A DNA stretch of 64,000 bases, from NCBI GenBank assembly GCA_025358455.1, contig JANYJP010000108.1, forward strand, positions 1-64,000, in the 5' to 3' direction. Below the pieces are notes generated by a model. That model had not been told where the DNA came from. It saw nothing but the letters and a program-made list of their open reading frames with translations, and did not search any database. Both the position numbers and the translations under genes were made by a program. The DNA is from Bacteroidales bacterium. Lineage in GTDB: Bacteria > Bacteroidota > Bacteroidia > Bacteroidales > VadinHA17. Shown piece after piece: positions 39,643 through 49,162 of the stretch. Each line of letters opens with the position of its first letter. Within the stretch, counting starts at the first letter, position 1.

Positions 39643-40098
39643 ATGAATAAAATAGAATTAGGAGAATTTATAAAATCAACCGATAAGGATCTTGAGATAA
39701 AAGAAGGCAACCAATTCACAGAGGTTACTGTGCCTCCCTTGAAATTATTTTCTCTTGCAAAACAACTCAAAGAAAGAGAAGAGGTCAAGTTTGATTTTCT
39801 CGTTTGCATATCCGGCATTGATTATGGTGCCGACCTTGGAGTTGTATACCATTTGCGATCAACAGTCTATGAGCATACAATAGTGTTGAAAACACGCACT
39901 TCGGACCGTGTGACTCCGAAGTTAGATTCTGTAACCGAATTATGGGCAACCGCTGAATTTCTTGAAAGGGAAGTTTATGATCTGCTCGGGATAAAATTTA
40001 CTAACCATCCGGATCTGCGAAGGCTCTTCCTGGACAGTTCCTGGGGATTCCCGCTTAGAAAAGACTATGTTGATGATATTAATATTGTTACCAAGTAA
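39643..40098 (+). CDS. nuoC: NADH-quinone oxidoreductase subunit C
   Basis: EREVYDLLGIKFTNHPDLRRLFLDSSWGFPLRKDY. Confidence 0.95.
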   Translation: MNKIELGEFIKSTDKDLEIKEGNQFTEVTVPPLKLFSLAKQLKEREEVKFDFLVCISGIDYGADLGVVYHLRSTVYEHTIVLKTRTSDRVTPKLDSVTELWATAEFLEREVYDLLGIKFTNHPDLRRLFLDSSWGFPLRKDYVDDINIVTK

Positions 40099-40101
40099 TT
40101 T

Positions 40102-41226
40102 ATGGATATACAGGTAAAAGAACTTATTGCCGACGAAAAGCAGGAATATATTATTAATATGGGCCCTCAACACCCATCTACTCATGGTGTGCTGAGACTT
40201 GTAGTTTCACTTCAGGGGGAGATTGTAAAAAATATTGAACCTCATATCGGGTATATTCACAGGGGTATTGAAAAGATGTGCGAAAGTATCACCTATCCCC
40301 AGATAATTCATCTGACTGACAGGATGGATTACCTTTCCGCTCATATCAATAATGAAGCAGTATGTCTTACTGTGGAAAAGGCTCTGGAGGTTGACATTAC
40401 TGACAGGATAAAAGTGATCAGGACGATTATGTCTGAGCTTACCCGAATCCAGTCACATCAGCTCTTCTGGGCGTCGTACGGTATGGACCTGGGTGGTCAA
40501 ACCTGCTTCTTTTATGGCTTGCGCGACAGGGAAAAGATACTTGACATATTTGAAGAGACATGCGGGGGCCGAATGCTGGTTAGTTATAATTGTCCGGGGG
40601 GATTGATGTATGATATCCATCCGAACTTTCAACAAAGAGTTAAAGACTTTATAAAATATTTCAGGAAAGCGCTGCCGGAATATGACACTATCCTTACCGG
40701 AAATGTGATTTTCCGCGAACGAAGCATCGGAATCGGACCTCTTACTCTTAAAGATGCTGTTTCATACGGTGTAACAGGCCCTTCCGGCAGAGCTTCGGGT
40801 TTTTCATGCGATGTACGGAAACATGAGCCTTATAGCGCCTACGACAGGGTAAATTTCAACGAAGTCATTTATAATGAAGGTGATACATACCACAGATACC
40901 TGGCCAGAATTGAAGAAATGCGGGAATCGATGAATATCATTGAACAGCTGATCGACAACATTCCCGAAGGTTCGTACGCCATCAAAATGAAACCTATTAT
41001 AAAACTTCCCGAAGGTGAATATTTTCAACGGGTTGAAACCGCACGCGGCGAACTTGATGTATTTATAATAAGTGATGGAAACAAAAATCCTTTCAGACTG
41101 AAATTCAGGTCACCAAACTTTGTAAATCTTGGCGTTCTTAATCATATCTCGAAAGGCTTTAAAATTGCCGACCTTGTTGCTATTGCCGGTTCACTTGATT
41201 TTGTTATACCTGATATTGACAGGTAG
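40102..41226 (+). CDS. nuoD: NADH-quinone oxidoreductase subunit D
   Basis: NMGPQHPSTHGVLRLVVSLQGE, HIGYIHRGIEKMCE, DRMDYLSAHINNEA. Confidence 0.97.
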   Translation: MDIQVKELIADEKQEYIINMGPQHPSTHGVLRLVVSLQGEIVKNIEPHIGYIHRGIEKMCESITYPQIIHLTDRMDYLSAHINNEAVCLTVEKALEVDITDRIKVIRTIMSELTRIQSHQLFWASYGMDLGGQTCFFYGLRDREKILDIFEETCGGRMLVSYNCPGGLMYDIHPNFQQRVKDFIKYFRKALPEYDTILTGNVIFRERSIGIGPLTLKDAVSYGVTGPSGRASGFSCDVRKHEPYSAYDRVNFNEVIYNEGDTYHRYLARIEEMRESMNIIEQLIDNIPEGSYAIKMKPIIKLPEGEYFQRVETARGELDVFIISDGNKNPFRLKFRSPNFVNLGVLNHISKGFKIADLVAIAGSLDFVIPDIDR

Positions 41227-41286
41227 TTCAAGGCAAAAGTTAAAAGGAAAAAAGGAAAAGAATAAAAAAGTTAAAAGATAAAATAT
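41227..41286. repeat. Degenerate low-complexity spacer (AAAAGTTAAAAG-like)
   Basis: ggcaaaagttaaaaggaaaaaaggaaaagaataaaaaagttaaaagataaa between nuoD and nuoH. Confidence 0.7.
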
Positions 41287-42426
41287 ATGCTACCTGAGAT
41301 TGTCGCTCAAAATACTTCCGCTTCACAATCAGTCCCCTGGTGGAAATTCTTCTACGATTTTTCATTGCTGACACAGCCTGTTGACGTATGGCTGAAAGGT
41401 TCAGTTTCCCCATTCTGGTCAACAGTCATCGAAATGGCGATAGTCGGGGTTCTTTTCCTGCTCTTTTATGCAGTTGTGGGACTGTTCCTTGTCTATGCCG
41501 AAAGAAAAGTCTGTGCATTCATTCAGAACAGACTTGGCCCGAACAGAATTGGTCCGTTTGGGATCTTCCAGACGGTTGCCGACCTGATAAAACTTCTTTT
41601 CAAGGAGTTGATCCCAATCAAAAATGCAGACAGTTTTCTGTTTAACCTCGCACCTTTCATTGTAATTATTGTCAATTTTATGGTTCTGGCTGCTATACCT
41701 TTTTCAAAGGGATTGCATGCGATAGATTTTAATATTGGTATATTCTATGTAATTGCAGTTTCCTCTATGAGTGTGGTTGGCGTTCTTCTGGCCGGATGGT
41801 CAAGCAACAGCAAATATTCCCTTATCGGAGCAATGAGAAGCGGTGCACAGATAGTCAGCTATGAACTGTCTATCGGACTAGCCATTATCACTATTGTAAT
41901 ACTTGCAGGATCAATGCAGTTGTCAGAAATAATTGAAGCCCAAAGAACAGGATGGTTTATTTTCAAAGGGCATATCCCGGCTTTAATTGCCTTCGTAATT
42001 TACATCATTTCCAGTACAGCTGAGACAAACCGCGGACCTTTCGACATGGCTGAAGCGGAGTCTGAACTTACTGCCGGGTACCATACTGAGTATTCCGGAA
42101 TCAGATTTGCTTTTTTCTACCTTGCCGAATATATTAATATGTTCATCGTGGCATCAATTGCTGCTACTTTATTTCTGGGTGGATGGATGCCATTTCATGT
42201 TGGTTCCTGGGATGGATTTAACAGGATTATGGATTTTATCCCTCCATTTATATGGTACATAGGAAAGACCTTTTTTATCATATGGATCATAATGTTATTT
42301 AAATGGACTTTCCCCAGGCTGAGGATCGACCAGCTTCTGACCCTGGAATGGAAGTACCTTTTGCCGATCAATCTGTTGAATGTATTGATTATGGCTTTTA
42401 TTGTACTCATGGGCTGGCATTTTTAA
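41287..42426 (+). CDS. nuoH: NADH-quinone oxidoreductase subunit H
   Basis: YAERKVCAFIQNRLGPNRIGPFGIFQTVADLIKLLFKE; TAETNRGPFDMAEAESELTAGYHTEYSG. Confidence 0.97.
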   Translation: MLPEIVAQNTSASQSVPWWKFFYDFSLLTQPVDVWLKGSVSPFWSTVIEMAIVGVLFLLFYAVVGLFLVYAERKVCAFIQNRLGPNRIGPFGIFQTVADLIKLLFKELIPIKNADSFLFNLAPFIVIIVNFMVLAAIPFSKGLHAIDFNIGIFYVIAVSSMSVVGVLLAGWSSNSKYSLIGAMRSGAQIVSYELSIGLAIITIVILAGSMQLSEIIEAQRTGWFIFKGHIPALIAFVIYIISSTAETNRGPFDMAEAESELTAGYHTEYSGIRFAFFYLAEYINMFIVASIAATLFLGGWMPFHVGSWDGFNRIMDFIPPFIWYIGKTFFIIWIIMLFKWTFPRLRIDQLLTLEWKYLLPINLLNVLIMAFIVLMGWHF

Positions 42427-42456
42427 TAGTAAATAATTATAAATATATATCTCTGA

Positions 42457-42936
42457 ATGAGAAGTATAATAGAATATCTAAGGGAAATAGTTCTCGGGAT
42501 CTGGTCACTGCTGAAAGGAATGAAAGTGACATCAACATACTTTTTCAGCCCAGGAAAAATTGTTACGCAGAAATATCCCGAAAACCGGAAAAGCCTTGTA
42601 ATGCTTGAACGCTTCAAAGGTGAGGTAGTGATGCCGCATAATGAAAAGAATGAACATAAATGTACAGGTTGCGGAATTTGTGAAATAAATTGTCCCAATG
42701 GTACAATTGAAATCATTTCAAAAGTGATTATCACCGAAGATGGCAAGAAAAAAAAGGCTATTGATAAACATATTTACAGGCTTGGAATGTGTACATTTTG
42801 TGCTCTATGTGTCAAAACCTGCCCTTCCAATGCACTAGCGTTTTCTCAGAAGTTTGAGCATGCGGTCTTTAACAGGGCCCTTCTGAACAAAATATTAAAT
42901 AAACCAGGTTCCCAATTAATGAAAGGAGTTGAGTAA
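42457..42936 (+). CDS. nuoI: NADH-quinone oxidoreductase subunit I (2x[4Fe-4S])
   Basis: CTGCGICEINCPNGTIEI and CTFCALCVKTCPSNAL. Confidence 0.93.
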   Translation: MRSIIEYLREIVLGIWSLLKGMKVTSTYFFSPGKIVTQKYPENRKSLVMLERFKGEVVMPHNEKNEHKCTGCGICEINCPNGTIEIISKVIITEDGKKKKAIDKHIYRLGMCTFCALCVKTCPSNALAFSQKFEHAVFNRALLNKILNKPGSQLMKGVE

Positions 42937-43478
42937 TGATCTCTAATCAGATAATGTTTATTCTGTTTTCAGCAATGATTATTGTCTTTTCAATACTGAC
43001 AGTGACATCGCGTAAGATTTTACGAGCTGCCGTGTATCTTCTTTTTGTTCTGGTTTCTACTTCAGGACTTTATTTCATGCTGGATTATCAATTTCTGGCT
43101 GCTGTGCAGTTGACATTGTACGCCGGTGGTATTGTAGTTCTTATCATATTCTCGATACTTTTGACAAGTCATATAAGCCAGAAGTTCGAACCCACAGGAA
43201 TTATGAAATCAGTTTTTTCTGCAATCGCCTCAATAGCCGGAGCCATACTCGCGATAATAACAATTCTTGATTATAATTTTTCTGCTACTGCTCAGGCTGC
43301 TAAAGAGGTTGATATGCGACTGATTGGAAACAGTCTGTTATCAGTTGATTATGACGGATACATACTTCCTTTTGAAGTAATATCAGTTCTGCTTCTTGCA
43401 GCAATGATAGCAGCTATAGTAATTGCAAAAAGAGGAGGACCTGAAAAAAGCGAGTTACCAACATTAAAACAGGAATAA
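42936..43478 (+). CDS. nuoJ: NADH-quinone oxidoreductase subunit J
   Basis: ILRAAVYLLFVLVSTSGLYFMLDYQFLAAVQLTLYAGGIVVLIIF. Confidence 0.95.
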   Translation: MISNQIMFILFSAMIIVFSILTVTSRKILRAAVYLLFVLVSTSGLYFMLDYQFLAAVQLTLYAGGIVVLIIFSILLTSHISQKFEPTGIMKSVFSAIASIAGAILAIITILDYNFSATAQAAKEVDMRLIGNSLLSVDYDGYILPFEVISVLLLAAMIAAIVIAKRGGPEKSELPTLKQE

Positions 43479-43479
43479 T

Positions 43480-43797
43480 ATGAGCACAGGAATACCAGTA
43501 CAATACTTTTTGGTTCTGGCCACGATAATGTTTTTTACAGGCATTTACGGATTTCTTACACGAAGAAATTTGATAACAATGCTGATGTCAGTGGAACTGA
43601 TACTAAACGCGGTAAACATAAACTTCCTTGCTTTTAACAGGTATCTATATCCTCATAAACTCGAGGGTATGTTTTTCAGCCTCTTTATTATCGCCGTCGC
43701 TGCTTCAGAAGCTGCAGTAGCTATAGCCATAGTAATTAATATCTACAGGCGGTTTGCAACAATTAATGTTGAAGATGTTAACGAAATGAAACATTAA
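43480..43797 (+). CDS. nuoK: NADH-quinone oxidoreductase subunit K
   Basis: YGFLTRRNLITMLMSVELILNAVNINFLAF; AASEAAVAIAIVINIYRR. Confidence 0.95.
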   Translation: MSTGIPVQYFLVLATIMFFTGIYGFLTRRNLITMLMSVELILNAVNINFLAFNRYLYPHKLEGMFFSLFIIAVAASEAAVAIAIVINIYRRFATINVEDVNEMKH

Positions 43798-43822
43798 AAA
43801 AATAGTGCGCGATACGTGATCA

Positions 43823-43872
43823 ATACAACCATACAACTTTACCACCTTACAACCTTATAACCTTAGGCAACT
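43823..43872. repeat. Degenerate ~10-bp-period intergenic repeat (ACAACCTT-like)
   Basis: atacaaccatacaactttaccaccttacaaccttataaccttaggcaact between nuoK and nuoL. Confidence 0.75.
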
Positions 43873-43878
43873 TATAAT

Positions 43879-45798
43879 ATGATAAATTTCAGCTATACAA
43901 TATGGATTCCTCTGCTTCCCTTTTTCATGTTTATATTTCTGGGATTAGCAGGTCATAAGTATTTTCCAAAACTTTCAGGCATATTAGGAACCTGCGGATT
44001 GGCAATAATTACAGTGTTGTCATATATTACTGCTTACAAATACTTTTTCACAACTGAGAAGGTAGATGGGGCATTTCAGAAAATAACAGCTTTTAATACA
44101 ACCTGGCTCCAGTTTACTGATAAGCTTCATATTGATTTGGGTGTCCTTCTTGACCCTATTTCAGTGATGATGCTTGTTGTGATCACAACAGTTTCGCTGA
44201 TGGTTCACATTTACAGTCTGGGCTACATGAAGGGGGAAAAAGGATTTGAACGATTTTTCGCATTTCTCTCACTCTTCAGCTTTTCGATGCTTGGATTAGT
44301 TCTGGCTACCAACATTTTTCAGATGTATATATTCTGGGAACTTGTCGGAGTATCATCTTTCTTGTTAATAGGATTCTATTACCAGAAGCCTTCTGCTGTG
44401 AGAGCATCAAAAAAAGCGTTTATCGTAACCAGATTCGCAGATCTCGGATTTCTGATAGGGATTCTTATCCTGTCGTTCAATACAAAAACATTTGATTTTA
44501 TTTCACTCACTGATCCTTCAGGAACTGCAATTACACAGGGAAGCGGAATTGGCTTTCTGGGACTTTCAATAATGACCTGGTCGATGATATTTGTGTTTAT
44601 GGGTGGCGTGGGTAAATCAGCAATGTTTCCTTTCCATATTTGGCTTCCTGATGCAATGGAGGGCCCGACGCCCGTTTCAGCGCTTATTCATGCTGCTACA
44701 ATGGTTGTTGCCGGTGTTTACCTTGTTGCAAGAATGTTCCCTATATACGCATTAGCTGCTCCTGTTGCACTTAATATTGTGGCTTATGTCGGGGCTTTCT
44801 CTTCTATATTTGCCGCAATCATTGCATGTACCCAGACTGATATCAAAAGGGTACTGGCCTACTCCACTATGTCGCAGATCGGTTATATGATGCTTGCCCT
44901 TGGTGTTTCGGGCTACGGAGGTCATGAAGGATTAGGATATATGGCATCAATGTTCCATCTGTTCACACATGCTATGTTCAAGGCATTGCTTTTCCTTGGT
45001 GCAGGTGCAATAATACACGCGGTTCACAGTAACCACATGACCGAAATGGGTGGATTACGCAAGTATCTTCCTATAACCCATATTACTTTTCTTATTGCCT
45101 GTCTGACTATTGCCGGAATTCCGCCATTATCAGGCTTTTTCAGCAAGGATGAGATACTGGCTGCAGCGTTGCACCACAATAAACTGTTGTTCGCTGTAGA
45201 GTATGCCGTTGCCGGACTTACGGCATTCTATATGTTCAGGCTCTATTTCAGTGTTTTCTGGGGAAAAGAAACAGCTTATCATCATACTCCTCACGAAGCC
45301 CCGGCAACAATGACAATACCGTTAATTATCCTCGCTATAGGATCAGTTCTCACAGGATTTATTCCATTTAATCAACTTGTTACCTCTGATGGCAGGGCTT
45401 TTGAATCAGAACTTGAACTTATGGTAGCAATTCCTTCAGTACTGATTGGTCTCCTGGGGATTGGAATAGCATACATATTGTATAAGAAGGAAAGTGCAAT
45501 CCCCGATAAGCTTGCCGCAACTTTTAAGTATAGTTATAAATGGGCCTACAACAAATTTTATATGGATGAAGTATATCTCTTTGTTACCAAAAAGATAATT
45601 TTCAAACTCATTTCTGAGCCTGTTGCATGGTTCGACAGGAACGTGGTAGATGCAACAATGAATGCTATAGCCAGCGTAACTCAGGGTGTCTCATTCAGAA
45701 TAAGAGGATTTCAATCGGGACAACTGCAGAAATATGGTTTTGTATTTATTACAGGAGCAATTATGCTGGCAATACTATTTATATACCTATGGAAGTAA
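43879..45798 (+). CDS. nuoL: NADH-quinone oxidoreductase subunit L
   Basis: FWELVGVSSFLLIGFYY; HIWLPDAMEGPTPVSALIHAATMVVAGVYLV; YSTMSQIGYMMLALG. Confidence 0.97.
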   Translation: MINFSYTIWIPLLPFFMFIFLGLAGHKYFPKLSGILGTCGLAIITVLSYITAYKYFFTTEKVDGAFQKITAFNTTWLQFTDKLHIDLGVLLDPISVMMLVVITTVSLMVHIYSLGYMKGEKGFERFFAFLSLFSFSMLGLVLATNIFQMYIFWELVGVSSFLLIGFYYQKPSAVRASKKAFIVTRFADLGFLIGILILSFNTKTFDFISLTDPSGTAITQGSGIGFLGLSIMTWSMIFVFMGGVGKSAMFPFHIWLPDAMEGPTPVSALIHAATMVVAGVYLVARMFPIYALAAPVALNIVAYVGAFSSIFAAIIACTQTDIKRVLAYSTMSQIGYMMLALGVSGYGGHEGLGYMASMFHLFTHAMFKALLFLGAGAIIHAVHSNHMTEMGGLRKYLPITHITFLIACLTIAGIPPLSGFFSKDEILAAALHHNKLLFAVEYAVAGLTAFYMFRLYFSVFWGKETAYHHTPHEAPATMTIPLIILAIGSVLTGFIPFNQLVTSDGRAFESELELMVAIPSVLIGLLGIGIAYILYKKESAIPDKLAATFKYSYKWAYNKFYMDEVYLFVTKKIIFKLISEPVAWFDRNVVDATMNAIASVTQGVSFRIRGFQSGQLQKYGFVFITGAIMLAILFIYLWK

Positions 45799-45826
45799 TT
45801 GATTATCAAGAAAAAGACATTTAATT

Positions 45827-47332
45827 ATGGATATTTTAAGCCTGTTTGTACTAATACCAGTTCTGACCATTACCGGCATCCTGCTTTTAAAGGATGCACG
45901 CCAGGTTCGTCTTGTAGCCATATTCGGCATGAGCCTCCAATTAATCATGGCTGCTGTCCTTGTTTTCCTTTATTTGTCAGCACGTCATTCCGGGAATACT
46001 GATGAAATGCTATTTGTAAAAGATTACTTATGGTTTAAGAGTCTTAATATCCATTATGCTGTTGGTGTTGATGGAATATCCGTCGCGTTGATTTCCCTGA
46101 CCTCAATAGTTGTTTTTGCAGGATTATTTGCATCATGGGAAGTTGAATATCTGAAGAAAGAGTTTTTTATTTCTCTTATTCTTCTTGCAACAGGGGTTTT
46201 TGGGTTTTTCATTTCGATCGACCTGTTCACAATGTTCCTGTTTTACGAGCTCGCGGTAATTCCTATGTACCTTTTAATTGGAATATGGGGCACAGGACCA
46301 AAAGAATATTCAGCTATGAAACTGACTCTGATGCTTATGGGTGGTTCTGCATTGCTGCTATTAGGAATATTGGGAATATATTTCAACTCTGCACCGAACG
46401 GAGGCCGGCTGACTTTTAATATACTCGAGATTTCAAAGGTAGTGATCCCGATATCTGCTCAAAGGATATTCTTCCCGCTCACATTTATCGGATTCGGTGT
46501 TCTGGGCGCACTTTTCCCATTTCATACATGGTCACCTGACGGACATGCTTCCGCTCCTACCGCGGTCTCAATGCTGCACGCAGGTGTTCTGATGAAACTT
46601 GGCGGATACGGTGCTTTCAGGGTGGCGATTTTCCTTATGCCCCAGGCTGCAAAAGAATTATCATGGATCTTTATTATTCTCACTTCAATAAGTGTGGTAT
46701 ATGGTGCTTTTGGAGCAATAGCACAGAAAGATCTCAAATATATTAATGCTTACTCTTCAGTAAGTCATTGTGGTCTGGTATTGTTTGCAGTATTGATGAT
46801 GAACAAGACAGCTATGAACGGAGCGATCATACAAATGATCTCACATGGCTTAATGACAGCACTTTTCTTTGCTCTTATCGGGATGCTTTATGGACGTACC
46901 CACACCAGAATGATAAACCAGATGGGTGGTCTGATGAAGGTTATTCCTTTCCTTTCTGTATGTTATGTTATAGCAGGTCTGGCTTCTCTTGGACTTCCCG
47001 GATTGAGTGGATTTGTAGCTGAAATGACAATTTTCGTTGGAGCATTTCAGCATCCCGAACTCTTTTACAGGATCGTTACAATACTGGCCATCTCATCGAT
47101 TGTCATTACAGCGGTATATATTTTAAGGGTCATTGCAGTCCTCTTACTTGGTCCGACAACTAATGAACATTTCGAGCATCTGCCTGATGCAAAATGGTTT
47201 GAGAAAATATCCGTTGTTACTTTAATCGGTTCAGTTGCAGCTATTGGACTTGCCCCATTCTGGCTTTCTTCAATGATAGGAACAAGTCTACAACCAATAG
47301 TGGACCGTATAGTTGCTCTTAACCCGTTTTGA
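45827..47332 (+). CDS. nuoM: NADH-quinone oxidoreductase subunit M
   Basis: FYELAVIPMYLLIGIWG; FHTWSPDGHASAPTAVSMLHAGVLMKLGGYG. Confidence 0.97.
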   Translation: MDILSLFVLIPVLTITGILLLKDARQVRLVAIFGMSLQLIMAAVLVFLYLSARHSGNTDEMLFVKDYLWFKSLNIHYAVGVDGISVALISLTSIVVFAGLFASWEVEYLKKEFFISLILLATGVFGFFISIDLFTMFLFYELAVIPMYLLIGIWGTGPKEYSAMKLTLMLMGGSALLLLGILGIYFNSAPNGGRLTFNILEISKVVIPISAQRIFFPLTFIGFGVLGALFPFHTWSPDGHASAPTAVSMLHAGVLMKLGGYGAFRVAIFLMPQAAKELSWIFIILTSISVVYGAFGAIAQKDLKYINAYSSVSHCGLVLFAVLMMNKTAMNGAIIQMISHGLMTALFFALIGMLYGRTHTRMINQMGGLMKVIPFLSVCYVIAGLASLGLPGLSGFVAEMTIFVGAFQHPELFYRIVTILAISSIVITAVYILRVIAVLLLGPTTNEHFEHLPDAKWFEKISVVTLIGSVAAIGLAPFWLSSMIGTSLQPIVDRIVALNPF

Positions 47333-47367
47333 GTTTTGATTTATAAATGTTTGGATAATTTTATAAT

Positions 47368-48789
47368 ATGAGCTTAGGAACCTTTTTTATAATGCGGCAT
47401 GAACTGCTTCTGATAACTGCAGCTCTACTGGTGCTGATAGCAGAGATCTTCGTTGATGCCGGTAAAAAGAGAAGCATAAGTCTCTTCTCAGTCATTATTT
47501 TTGGCGTGATAACCCTTGCAGGATTCATTCCGTCACCAACAGGCACCGTCTTTGGAGGAATGTATATTTCATCAGGGACTACATTGTTGATGAAGAATAT
47601 CCTGAATATTGGAGTATTTCTTGTGTTTATTCAGTCGCTGACATGGCTTAAAAAGGAAGAAAATTCAGAAAAAATTAGTGAGTATTTTATTCTGCTTATA
47701 TTCACACTTACAGGTATGAATTTCATGATCTCAGCCGGTCACTTTTTAATGTTTTATATAGGAATTGAACTGGCTACCATACCAATTGCGGCATTAGCTG
47801 CATTTGACCGTTACAGGAATAAATCTGCCGAAGCCGGTATAAAGCTCATATTTTCATCGGCATTGTCTTCAGGTATCCTTTTGTATGGATTATCAATGAT
47901 TTACGGTACAACAGGCACTCTGTATTTCAGTGAAGTCGCCAAACTGTTTGTTAATAATAACCTGCAGATACTGGCGTTTATCTTTTTCTTTGCCGGGATG
48001 GCATTTAAAATTTCGATAGTACCTTTCCACCTGTGGACCGCTGACGTATATGAAGGTTCTCCCATAAATATAACTTCTTATCTTTCTGTAATTTCGAAAG
48101 GGGCGGCGGTCTTTGTACTGATAATCATTTTGTATACTGTATTCCCGGTAATAATGGGTACATGGCAGAAAACAATTTATGTTACGGCTATTCTGACAAT
48201 GACAATTGGTAACCTGTTTGCCATACGCCAGCAAAATCTGAAAAGGTTTCTTGCGTTCTCTTCTATTTCGCAGGCCGGATATATCCTACTCGGATTTATA
48301 GGTGGAAACCAGCTTGGAATGGCTTCAGTAATATACTACATATTGGTCTACATTTTTTCAAACCTGGGTGCATTCGGTGTTGTTACGGCGATATCCAATG
48401 CAACAGGAAAAGAAAATATGGATGACTATAACGGATTATATCAGACAAACCCGAAACTTAGTCTGATAATGATGCTGGCGCTATTTTCGCTGGCAGGTAT
48501 TCCACCGGTTGCAGGCTTTTTCGGCAAGTTTTTCCTTTTCACCGCGGCCGCTCAGAAAGGATTCTATCTGCTTGTCCTGATTGCAGTCTTAAATACAATT
48601 ATCTCTTTATTTTACTATCTACTTGTTGTTAAAGCAATGTTCATCAATAAAAATGAAAATCCAATTGAAAAGTTCAGAAGTGACTTTCCGACCAGATTTG
48701 CACTTGGCCTCTGTGTTGCCGGTATTGTTATAACCGGGTTCGCGAGTATAATTTTTGAAGCAATAAAGAATCTGAGTTTCGGAGTTTAA
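47368..48789 (+). CDS. nuoN: NADH-quinone oxidoreductase subunit N
   Basis: FHLWTADVYEGSPINITSYLSVISKGAA; FLAFSSISQAGYILLGF. Confidence 0.96.
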   Translation: MSLGTFFIMRHELLLITAALLVLIAEIFVDAGKKRSISLFSVIIFGVITLAGFIPSPTGTVFGGMYISSGTTLLMKNILNIGVFLVFIQSLTWLKKEENSEKISEYFILLIFTLTGMNFMISAGHFLMFYIGIELATIPIAALAAFDRYRNKSAEAGIKLIFSSALSSGILLYGLSMIYGTTGTLYFSEVAKLFVNNNLQILAFIFFFAGMAFKISIVPFHLWTADVYEGSPINITSYLSVISKGAAVFVLIIILYTVFPVIMGTWQKTIYVTAILTMTIGNLFAIRQQNLKRFLAFSSISQAGYILLGFIGGNQLGMASVIYYILVYIFSNLGAFGVVTAISNATGKENMDDYNGLYQTNPKLSLIMMLALFSLAGIPPVAGFFGKFFLFTAAAQKGFYLLVLIAVLNTIISLFYYLLVVKAMFINKNENPIEKFRSDFPTRFALGLCVAGIVITGFASIIFEAIKNLSFGV

Positions 48790-48804
48790 TTAAAAGTAGA
48801 AGCC

Positions 48805-49158
48805 ATGGCTATAAATAATGCAAAACATATTGTAAGTGAGATAAATGGTATTCGTTGCACCATTATTGAAACAGGGGCTTCACTTGAAAGGGTTGCGTTC
48901 CTTAGTGACCTGCTATCATTTAACAATCTTGAAGTAAAAGATATGCCTGAAGTGGCTGGTGAACAGGGCGGCGAACCAAAATATACTATCGGAGTAACGG
49001 ATCTTATTTTCAATCCGGTATTTTCTATTTACGAAAAACAACTTAAAACCAAAGAAGGTCCTGCAGTAACTCCGGGTTACTGGAAACAGGAATGTACGGA
49101 ATGTGATCCACGATACTGGACGAGACGAAAAGGCGCCAGGCACACAATAGACGGTTAA
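48805..49158 (+). CDS. Uncharacterised small soluble protein downstream of nuoN
   Basis: INGIRCTIIETGASLERVAFLSDLLSFNNLEVK...YTIGVTDLIFNPVFSIYEKQLKTKEGPAVTPGYWKQECTECDPRYW; 15 bp after nuoN. Confidence 0.75.
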   Translation: MAINNAKHIVSEINGIRCTIIETGASLERVAFLSDLLSFNNLEVKDMPEVAGEQGGEPKYTIGVTDLIFNPVFSIYEKQLKTKEGPAVTPGYWKQECTECDPRYWTRRKGARHTIDG

Positions 49159-49162
49159 GGAA

